A DNA stretch of 12,489 bases, from positions 1 through 12,489 of the forward strand of contig VBPP01000084.1 of NCBI GenBank assembly GCA_005877365.1. The letters are read 5' to 3'. Below, piece after piece: positions 1 through 5,801 of this stretch. Under the pieces are notes generated by a model, which saw only the letters and a list, made by a program, of their open reading frames with translations, was not told the DNA's origin and did no database searches. Numbering within the stretch: the first letter of the stretch is position 1; each line of letters begins with the position of its first letter. Made by a program: the position numbers and the translations under genes. This stretch comes from Nitrososphaerota archaeon. Its GTDB lineage: Archaea > Thermoproteota > Nitrososphaeria > Nitrososphaerales > Gagatemarchaeaceae.

Positions 1-855
1 GGTGTTGGGGCCGATGGCGATGGCGGACTCCACCCATGGGGCCGAGGTGCCTAGCGTGAACGGGGCGGTCGTCGAAGTGCTCACACCAGTCTCGTACTCG
101 CTGCATCCTTGAGCTGCGTTTGTTGGGTCGCAGCCGCCTGCGCCTGTAATGACACTAACGTAACCGCTCCCCGCGGTGAAGGTGGAGGAGGGTGTGTTCG
201 TCTCCAAATTCCCGATTACGATTGAGGTGGGGACAGGGGTGAAGGAGGCGACTGAGGGTGTCGTAGACCCCGCTGAGGAGCTTCCAGTCGAAGAGGCTAT
301 GCTGGGATTAGCGTTAACGCTGATCTCGTAGACGGAGACCGAGCCCGTCACCGTGCCGGAGAAGGAAGCGGTGATCGTGTCGGCGCCTGAGCTCACGGCG
401 GTGGCATACCAGATGTAGGAGTAGTAGACGGCAGAAGGGGTAAATGAGATAGCCGACTCCACCCAAGAAGCGGACGCGCCCAGAGTAAAGGGAACGGTCG
501 TCGCTGACCCTACTCCCGTCTGATACTCACTGCATCCTCGAGCTGCGTTTGTTGGGTCGCAGCCGCCTGCGCCTGTTAGGACACTAGTGTAACCGCTCCC
601 CACGGTGAAGGTGGACGCGCTGGAGGACGTCTCTGCGTTCCCGATCACGAATGAGTTGGCGGCCGGCGTGAAGGAGGTGACCGAGACTGCCGTAGAGCCC
701 GCAGAGGAGCTTCCCGTCGAGGTCGATGGGCTGGTTGTCGTGGCTCCGTTGATTTCATAGATGGAGACCGAGCCGGTTACCGAGAAAGAGAAGGAGGCAG
801 TAATCGTGTCAGCGCCTGAGCTGCCGGCGGTTGCGTACCAGATGTAGGAGTAGTA
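1..855 (-). repeat. Two 143-residue C-terminal repeats of the giant adhesin
   Basis: Copy 1 occupies 855-427 and copy 2 occupies 426-1, a period of 429 bases. Both run YYSYIWYATA, SSGADTITASFS, VTGSVS-[IV]-YEI, TGSSSAGST, GAGGCDPTNAA, a C-S-E-Y-[QE]-TGV segment and W-V-E-S-A-I. Each copy has two cysteines. The window ends almost exactly where a third copy would begin, so more copies may lie outside. Confidence 0.85.
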
Positions 856-3207
856 CGTGGTGCTAGCCGCTGTTACGGACGTGGATACCCCGAGAGTGAA
901 GGTGTCCCCGCGGGTGTCAGTGACGGAGGGAACACCACTGCCAACGCTCCCGAACGAAGTGGAGGGCATCACGTTGCTTGGGGGGTACGCTCTCATCCTT
1001 CCCCAGTCCACCACGTCGCTGCCGGGGTTGTTGTTGGACTGGCCGACGTAGATCCCATAGTTCGCGATGGCTGGGCTGCCACTGGTTCCGGAGAGGGAGA
1101 CGGACCCATCGGTAGCCGATTGGACCGATGTCGACGACCATGAGATCTGCCAAATTCCTGCGTTGAAATTTGGCTCTGCTTGGAACGACACCGTACTTGA
1201 GCCTGCGGAGGTCTCGGAGCCCAGGGCGAGGTAATCTACGCCGCTGAACTTGAACAGGACGACTACGTAGCCGTTGTAAGGATAGATGCCGCCATTGACC
1301 GAGTTGGAAGTCGTGATGCCGAGCGCCAGGGCTGTGAAGCCGGTCCTAGACACCATGTAAGACTCGGCGACCTGAGGATACGTCTGGGGGGCGGAATCGA
1401 CGAACGCGTAGTCAATGGCGGAGCCCGTCGTGAACGTGGCCCCGTTGTTGACCGTCACTGAGCCGCCTGAGCTCTTGACGACCGTCCACTTGACGGAGAG
1501 GGATGTTCCCGCAAAGTTGTCGTAGAATGTGAAGACGTTTGCGCCATTGTCGTTCTGGCCATACACCCCGGGAATCGTGGGGGCCTCTCCCCAGAAGTTG
1601 CCGTCGAAGTCTACGGACGTACCGAGGAACGCCATGTACACGGTCTGCGTACCTCCGCTGGCCGCTATCGCTGATGTCAGCTTCACCCATGCCGAGGCGG
1701 AGGTTGCACTCGTGGAGCACGAAGGTGTGCAAGACTCGAGCCACGCGTTGAGGGTCGTGGCGCAAAGGATGTCAGCGCAGAAGCGGATGTTCCCCAAGGT
1801 CGATGATTCGTAGGCCGAGTAGGTGGAGGGGTTCCACGTTATCTTCTGCTGGAAGGTGGTCGGTGTGGCCGACCCCTGATTGTTCGTGAGTGTGATGGGG
1901 ACGTAGTACTGCGCGACGACAGACCAGCCCAGGCCGAAGACGAGCGTGTTCCCCGAGGCTACGTTCGTGGAGAATGCCAGACCGCAGGAGGCAGAGTTGC
2001 AGTTCGAGTTGTAGTTCTTCTGGACGAGCGTAGGCGGATTAGGGCTCACAGCAGTGACCGAGTTGAATACCCCGAGAGTGAAGGTGTCCCCGCGGGTGTC
2101 CGTGGGTGTCGAGGGAGGATTCTGACCGTACCACCCCAGCGCGAAGGCCAGAGTGTTACCGGCGGTGACTGAGGAGGAGTACGCCAGACCGCAGGACGCA
2201 GAGTTACAGTTCGAGTTGTAGTTCTTTTGGACGAGCGTGGGCGCGGGGTCCGCCAGCGACTGAGAGACACCCAGGGTGTAGGTGTTACCGAGTGTGTCCG
2301 TGGGTGTCGAGGGAGGGCTCTGGTTCAGCCACCCGAGCGCGAACGCGAGCGTGTTCCCCGAGGCGACGTTCGAGCTGTATGCCAGACCGCACAGCGAGGA
2401 GGCGCAGTTCGAGGTGTACCGCTGCTGGACGAGAGTCGGGGGAGTCGTGCTCGGAGTTGTGACTGTGTTGGCTGCCCCGAGAGTGAATGTGTTGCCACGG
2501 GTGTCCGTCGGAGTCGCCGGGGCGATGTGATTGGCCCATCCCACGGCATAGACGAGGGTATCTCCGGAGGCGACGTTCGAGGAGAATCCGACTCCGCACA
2601 GGGCGGCGTTGCAGTTCGCGACGTAATTCTCCTGCTTGATGGAGCTGGTCCCTGTCAGCTGAACCCATCTGAAAGAGGAGAGGTCGACTGTCAGGGAGCC
2701 TGTCGAAGAGGCGAAACTTGTCGCCGGAGGCACCGGATAGGTTGCGGTGTAGGCGTTTCCTCTGTGGGTGATGACCTTTATCGTGTAAGTTCCCGGCACG
2801 ATCGTGATGCCCGTGTCGTACGACGCGGATGTCTTCTGCGGCGTAACGCCTCCGGGTAGGGCGGGCGTCGTGTTCGGACCAAATCCCAAGCCGTAGGTGC
2901 GCGTGACGCCGCTGGGGTCCAGGACGAAGACGTCCGTGATGTTCGCGGCCGTGCCACCGATGTTCGTCGCGGTGAAGACGAGGTGGTTGCTCGCCCCTGA
3001 TGCGGGGGTGATCTTCAAACTTTCAGTTAACTGTGATTGCAAGCCTTGTGTCCTGTTGGCCAGCGCTTGACTGTACTGGGATTCTCCGTTGATCACGAAC
3101 ATGAAATAACCAGTCCCAACGGAGAATAGCATGCTGAAGAGAAGCAGCCCGCCGACTACTCCCGAGACCGCGCGTCTCTTCGTGCGCGATTCGCCCTTGA
3201 GGCTCAA
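1..3207 (-). CDS. Giant adhesin with class III (pilin-type) signal peptide, tandem repeats and DUF2341/LamG-like module; C-terminus outside window
   Basis: The minus frame is open from 3207 to base 1, giving 1069 residues with no stop, so the protein is partial at its C-terminus. The TTG at 3207 is the only usual start codon between the upstream in-frame stop and the leader. Residues 10-16 (KRRAVSG) followed by a hydrophobic stretch to about 39 form an archaeal prepilin leader, probably cut after A13. Then come a beta-rich domain (about 67-168), four tandem units with a C-x4-C or similar cysteine pair (190-429), a DUF2341-like segment (about 436-550, with a YVPITLTNNQ start), a LamG/concanavalin-like segment (about 550-752), and two 143-residue Ser/Thr/Gly-rich repeats (785-1069). 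It starts four bases after the stop of the pilin-like gene, so the two are probably co-transcribed. Inferred role: a cell-surface or pilus-associated adhesin, exported and anchored through the pilin leader. No ligand or catalytic site is visible. Confidence 0.85.
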   Translation of the reverse strand, partial: MSLKGESRTKRRAVSGVVGGLLLFSMLFSVGTGYFMFVINGESQYSQALANRTQGLQSQLTESLKITPASGASNHLVFTATNIGGTAANITDVFVLDPSGVTRTYGLGFGPNTTPALPGGVTPQKTSASYDTGITIVPGTYTIKVITHRGNAYTATYPVPPATSFASSTGSLTVDLSSFRWVQLTGTSSIKQENYVANCNAALCGVGFSSNVASGDTLVYAVGWANHIAPATPTDTRGNTFTLGAANTVTTPSTTPPTLVQQRYTSNCASSLCGLAYSSNVASGNTLAFALGWLNQSPPSTPTDTLGNTYTLGVSQSLADPAPTLVQKNYNSNCNSASCGLAYSSSVTAGNTLAFALGWYGQNPPSTPTDTRGDTFTLGVFNSVTAVSPNPPTLVQKNYNSNCNSASCGLAFSTNVASGNTLVFGLGWSVVAQYYVPITLTNNQGSATPTTFQQKITWNPSTYSAYESSTLGNIRFCADILCATTLNAWLESCTPSCSTSATSASAWVKLTSAIAASGGTQTVYMAFLGTSVDFDGNFWGEAPTIPGVYGQNDNGANVFTFYDNFAGTSLSVKWTVVKSSGGSVTVNNGATFTTGSAIDYAFVDSAPQTYPQVAESYMVSRTGFTALALGITTSNSVNGGIYPYNGYVVVLFKFSGVDYLALGSETSAGSSTVSFQAEPNFNAGIWQISWSSTSVQSATDGSVSLSGTSGSPAIANYGIYVGQSNNNPGSDVVDWGRMRAYPPSNVMPSTSFGSVGSGVPSVTDTRGDTFTLGVSTSVTAASTTYYSYIWYATAGSSGADTITASFSFSVTGSVSIYEINGATTTSPSTSTGSSSAGSTAVSVTSFTPAANSFVIGNAETSSSASTFTVGSGYTSVLTGAGGCDPTNAARGCSEYQTGVGSATTVPFTLGASASWVESAISFTPSAVYYSYIWYATAVSSGADTITASFSGTVTGSVSVYEISVNANPSIASSTGSSSAGSTTPSVASFTPVPTSIVIGNLETNTPSSTFTAGSGYVSVITGAGGCDPTNAAQGCSEYETGVSTSTTAPFTLGTSAPWVESAIAIGPNT
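885..918. repeat. 34-bp perfect direct repeat, copy 1 (pairs with 2067-2100)
   Basis: This stretch, coding for T-D-T-R-G-D-T-F-T-L-G-V, is identical base for base to 2067-2100 in the third tandem unit. It lies just after the nested DUF2341/LamG-like block, so it marks the resumed half of the interrupted fourth unit. Confidence 0.85.
931..1920 (-). other. DUF2341 + LamG-like module nested inside the fourth repeat unit
   Basis: Residues 430-759 of the giant adhesin. The fourth unit stops right after its conserved L-G-W-S. A module then follows with the YVPITLTNNQ opening, an F-Q-Q-K-I-T segment and F-D-G-N-F-W-G-E, as in DUF2341 proteins, and next a jelly-roll-like part beginning FYDNFAGTSLSVKW. 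That part ends VDWGRMRAYPPSNVMPS, typical of DUF2341-linked lectin-like domains. After it the missing half of the repeat unit (T-D-T-R-G-D-T-F-T-L-G) appears. The boundaries are approximate. Confidence 0.7.
1921..2640 (-). repeat. Four tandem ~66-69-residue cysteine-pair units in the giant adhesin
   Basis: Units: 2640-2434 (69 residues), 2433-2236 (66), 2235-2029 (69) and 2028-1921 (36, interrupted). Each opens with L-V-Q-x-x-Y or a variant, has two cysteines in an N-C-x4-C-G context, then V-A-S-G-N-T-L-x-F-x-L-G-W. The complete units go on to T-D-T-x-G-[ND]-T-[FY]-T-L-G. At DNA level 1977-2036 and 2184-2243 differ at only about 4 of 60 positions, indicating recent duplication or gene conversion. 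The cysteine pair probably forms a disulfide within each unit outside the cell (inference). Confidence 0.85.
2067..2100. repeat. 34-bp perfect direct repeat, copy 2 (pairs with 885-918)
   Basis: Identical over 34 bases to 885-918. It lies in the C-terminal half of the third intact repeat unit. Confidence 0.85.
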
Positions 3208-3211
3208 TTCG

Positions 3212-3772
3212 CTACATCGCCTGGAAATAAGTCGCCGTGTTACCGTAACGCCCCAAGACGTTCAGGAAGTACGTGAAACCAGACTTGAATGTCCCAGTGT
3301 AGCAAGCCGGAAAGGTCAGCGTGATGGATGAGACCGTCCCACCGTTCACAGTGAAGCTTGTCTGGGACGCGCCGAGAAGAGTGGACTCAAGCGCGCCGGG
3401 CGGAGTCACAGTGCACGTCCCCACATGATTCAGGTCCGTCACCTTTGTGGCAGTATACGTTAGGTCGATCTTGGTTCTTGTGGAGTTGTACACCTCTATC
3501 TGCGCGAATTGGACCGGAGCCTGACCGCTGTTGTAGAAGTAGATTGTAATCGAGCTCGCCGCATAGACGACCTGCGCTACGACAAATTGCTCATTCAGGG
3601 AGTTCACGTTGCCGTTGAAGGCGGCCCCCAGTTGTTGCTCTTGGACGCCCGCCTGCGTCCTGGCGAACCCCCACACAGCCACCCCCGCAGCGAGAGTCAC
3701 GCCTAGGGAGAGCATGACTCCCGTCAGTTCCGATACTGCACGCCTCCGTCTGGCTCTCTGAGTAAGTATCAA
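3212..3772 (-). CDS. Type IV pilin-like / archaellin-like protein with class III signal peptide
   Basis: About 186 residues from a TTG at 3772; a GTG at 3784 in the same frame would add four residues. The N-terminus has four arginines then AVSELTGVMLSLGVTLAAG, a class III leader with a predicted cut after A12, followed by the long hydrophobic helix typical of archaeal pilins. The rest is a beta-rich Ser/Thr/Asn-rich head with two cysteines (in G-T-C-T-V and P-A-C-Y-T-G). A TATA-like TTATTTT at 3796-3802 lies about 26 bases ahead of the TTG, and GGAGTG eight bases ahead of it could serve as a ribosome site. The frame stays open upstream to a GTG at 4159 (315 residues), but that extension looks unlike protein and would bury the leader, so I reject it. 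Likely a minor pilin or adhesin partner, co-transcribed with the giant adhesin. Confidence 0.8.
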   Translation of the reverse strand: MILTQRARRRRAVSELTGVMLSLGVTLAAGVAVWGFARTQAGVQEQQLGAAFNGNVNSLNEQFVVAQVVYAASSITIYFYNSGQAPVQFAQIEVYNSTRTKIDLTYTATKVTDLNHVGTCTVTPPGALESTLLGASQTSFTVNGGTVSSITLTFPACYTGTFKSGFTYFLNVLGRYGNTATYFQAM

Positions 3773-3795
3773 ACGGGTATTCACTCCGTTTTCCG

Positions 3796-3802
3796 AAAAT
3801 AA
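3796..3802 (-). promoter_or_regulatory. TATA-like box for the pilin-like/adhesin operon
   Basis: TTATTTT on the minus strand, centred about 26-27 bases before the TTG at 3772. This spacing would place transcription start at or next to the start codon. It is a weak match to the archaeal TATA consensus. Confidence 0.4.
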
Positions 3803-4168
3803 CGATTTTGGCCGAAATCCACAAGCGAAATCGAACCCCCGCTGCCTGCTGACCTCATTTTGAAGGGTAATCTCGACTTCGGTAGTTAAGTGAGATTGAT
3901 ACTGAATCCTTACTCCGAATCCGTTCAGCGTAGGACAACGAGGAAGATGCACGGGAGCCAGCGAAAAGCTGACAGGACAGCGACTTCCCCTGTCGCCCTT
4001 ACCAAGGAGTCCCTGCTCCCCTGCTCGCCCTCTTCCGACCCCTGGGATTCTTGTGAACGTTGGGTTTGAGGATGTGATAGTGGTCTTCGGCCCACTACCG
4101 AACAACGCAACAGGGGCGTCTCCAGTCGACTTGGCAGCTGCCCTGAGTGCCGCCATCACGGAACAGCA
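3803..4168. other. Divergent intergenic region, no convincing gene
   Basis: About 370 bases between two divergently transcribed genes. Open frames cross it on both strands, but none has a recognisable protein sequence. A short hairpin (GCGAC at 3980-3984 pairing with GTCGC at 3992-3996) is visible. I see no tRNA or other RNA gene. Confidence 0.5.
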
Positions 4169-4175
4169 TTTAAGA
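4169..4175 (+). promoter_or_regulatory. TATA-like box for the 4199 membrane-protein gene
   Basis: TTTAAGA centred 27 bases ahead of the TTG start at 4199, with no Shine-Dalgarno site between. This is the arrangement of a leaderless archaeal transcript. Confidence 0.55.
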
Positions 4176-4198
4176 GCTCAGACTCCCAACCTTTCACG

Positions 4199-4909
4199 TT
4201 GGTCTCGAACAACACAGTTGCGGGAATCTGCGGTCTCGCAACCGTCCTTCAGGTTGTACTTCTCGAGATAGCCTTTCCGTACGTAATATCCGGTCCAAGG
4301 CTTACTGGAAGTTCGAGTCTCGGCTCCCTGCTCGCAACATACAGCAACCCTGCCCTCGTGGGCACCTTCTGGCCCGCCGGAGTCTTCATTCTCTTCGTCT
4401 TGTTCGTCCTGGGGATCTACTTGGCGCTTCGGGACGCGGCTGCCTCCGCCGGTATGAGCATCTTTCTGCTCGCTGCCGTCGCTGTCGCATTCATGGAGGT
4501 GCCCGTCCTGCTGACCCGGACCGCCTTGCAGTGGACCCTCGTAAGCATCACGGCGCAGCACGGGGTTGTGGCGGACAACTCAACTCGGATAGCGCTTGAA
4601 GTCTCGGGAGTGGTTGTCTACAGAATCTATGACGTCCTCTACAACTCCCTCCTATACTGGATTGAAGGGGGCTACGTTCTTCTCCTGGGGTTGGTGATCC
4701 TGAGGACGCGAGTCTTCGCTCACTTGCTCGGCTGGTTCTCCTTGATTGTGGGCGTGTATCAATTTTTCAACACGTTGGGGATTCCGCTGGGAATACCAGA
4801 CGCCCTTGTCCTCGTAGGGAACTCTCTCTTGATCCTCTGGACACTCTTAGTGTCAATCTCCCTTCTCCGGTTGAGAGACCGGTCCGCCGGCTTCAGCAGA
4901 CGGGTGTGA
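4199..4909 (+). CDS. Multi-pass membrane protein, DUF4386-like
   Basis: 236 residues with about six or seven hydrophobic helices (near 7-30, 57-78, 84-106, 135-148, 150-169, 174-192 and 200-223) and a short basic C-terminal tail (R-x-R-D-R-S then S-R-R-V), probably cytoplasmic. The length and the alternation of short loops and helices resemble DUF4386 membrane proteins, but I see no diagnostic motif, so that assignment is tentative and no function is implied. The TTG at 4199 is preferred because the first helix starts only a few residues later, the next methionine (residue 86) lies inside the protein, and a TATA-like box sits 27 bases upstream. It is divergent from the pilin-like operon and has no co-directional gene within 500 bases. 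Confidence 0.75.
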   Translation: MVSNNTVAGICGLATVLQVVLLEIAFPYVISGPRLTGSSSLGSLLATYSNPALVGTFWPAGVFILFVLFVLGIYLALRDAAASAGMSIFLLAAVAVAFMEVPVLLTRTALQWTLVSITAQHGVVADNSTRIALEVSGVVVYRIYDVLYNSLLYWIEGGYVLLLGLVILRTRVFAHLLGWFSLIVGVYQFFNTLGIPLGIPDALVLVGNSLLILWTLLVSISLLRLRDRSAGFSRRV

Positions 4910-5389
4910 AGATCCAGAGAGCTTCCCTGATTTCCGATTCTCTCGTCACGCCCCTTGACCGAGGAAAGAATGCGGCTCAGCCCTCCTACGCCAAGCTGGG
5001 CAGCTGACTCAAATGTTGCGGCAGTTCATACAGGGGCGGTTGATAGGTCCCCACCCGCGCCTGCGCTTCAAGTGACACGATCCAGTCGGTGGTTGCTGGT
5101 TTGCAACCTCGCAGATTACCCGTGACGCTTGGGAACGACCCATCAGCCAGGCCCGGAATGAGTCCGCCCGCGATGTGCCACCAAGACCCTCTGGGACGGG
5201 ACGATTAACCCAAGAGGCTGGGGTCGATTAGAGTGCGCCGAGCTCTCTTGAAGGTCGAAAGATCTCCACGCTTACAGCATGACCGGCATCGGCTTCTCAT
5301 GCCATGACATTTCGCGAGGCAAGAAGGATATTGCGAAACAGGAGGCTTAAGGGACGGGACCAAGGCAATCAGACCCGTGGCTATCATGC
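4910..5389. other. Intergenic stretch without a supported gene
   Basis: About 480 bases. The longest frame (5205-5387, minus, 60 codons) has no recognisable protein features. There is a hairpin with a perfect 6-bp stem and 6-base loop (GGTTGC at 5091-5096 pairing with GCAACC at 5103-5108). A second inverted repeat is GCATGA (5278-5283) with TCATGC (5297-5302). No tRNA signature is present. Confidence 0.5.
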
Positions 5390-5397
5390 CTTGATAT
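5390..5397 (+). promoter_or_regulatory. TATA-like box for the FUN14-like gene
   Basis: CTTGATAT lies about 24 bases before the ATG at 5418. A GAGGAG at 5398-5403 is 14 bases from the ATG, too far for a normal ribosome site, so a leaderless start is more likely. Confidence 0.4.
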
Positions 5398-5417
5398 GAG
5401 GAGACAAAATTCTTAAG

Positions 5418-5750
5418 ATGTCTCGGTTGAAGATGAATCAGATGGTTACGCTTCTCCCTCCAGATGGATCAACTACCTTCCTAGCGGCGATCGTCGTCCC
5501 TCTGATTCTCGGTTTTCTGGTGGGAACAATCGCCAAAGGAATATTCAAGGTGGCTGTGGCCGCAGGCGTGCTCGTGCTGCTCCTGATCGTCCTCGGAATG
5601 ATTTCGCCGCAGGAAGTCATCGGGCCAGTGGTTGGACTCTTCAGGACGGGGTCGACGTACACCGACAAGGTCAGGCAGATTGCGGGGTACCTCCCCTACT
5701 CTTCCCTCACCTTCATCGTTGGTCTAGCCGTCGGCTTCTTCAAGGGCTGA
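5418..5750 (+). CDS. Small FUN14-like membrane protein
   Basis: 110 residues with three hydrophobic segments (about 22-38, 42-62 and 92-108). The pattern G-F-L-V-G-T-I-A-K-G-I-F-K followed by a long helix, and the ending LPYSSLTFIVGLAVGFFKG, resemble the FUN14 domain family, which usually closes with L-P-x-S-x-x-F-x-x-G-F-x-x-G-F-x-K-G. FUN14 proteins occur in many archaea, where their role is unknown. The ATG at 5418 is used; ATGs at codons 6 and 9 would remove only a few polar residues. The gene stands alone: it converges on the Ig-repeat gene with a 51-base gap containing a T-run. Confidence 0.65.
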   Translation: MSRLKMNQMVTLLPPDGSTTFLAAIVVPLILGFLVGTIAKGIFKVAVAAGVLVLLLIVLGMISPQEVIGPVVGLFRTGSTYTDKVRQIAGYLPYSSLTFIVGLAVGFFKG

Positions 5751-5787
5751 GCCCTATCGTCCCTTGAAGTCGGGTTCCCACCTCTGG

Positions 5788-5798
5788 CCTTTTTTCTT
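5788..5798 (+). terminator. T-run terminator after the FUN14-like gene
   Basis: Six consecutive T (5790-5795) followed by CTT, about 40 bases past the stop codon. A T-rich stretch without a needed hairpin is the usual archaeal termination signal. Confidence 0.5.
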
Positions 5799-5801
5799 CG
5801 G

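Noticed and set aside
2227..2859. 210-codon plus-strand open frame
   Set aside because: It lies antisense to the repeat-rich adhesin; the composition (Arg/Gly/Val rich) is that of a shadow frame opposite a high-GC3 gene.
3816..3840. TTCGATT-like T-loop sequence on the minus strand, suggesting a tRNA
   Set aside because: The flanking bases do not form a T-stem and no anticodon or acceptor stem can be folded.
3785..4159. Longer start (GTG 4159) for the pilin-like protein
   Set aside because: It would put 129 non-pilin residues before the class III leader, and a TATA-like box fits the TTG at 3772.
4961..5355. GAGGAAAG near 4961 and ACAGGAGGCTTA near 5338 look a little like the conserved ends of RNase P RNA
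   Set aside because: The two segments would have to pair (helix P4), but beyond AAG/CTT they do not match, and the other conserved blocks are absent.
5205..5387. 60-codon minus-strand open frame
   Set aside because: No ribosome site, promoter or protein-like features; it overlaps the promoter region of the FUN14-like gene.
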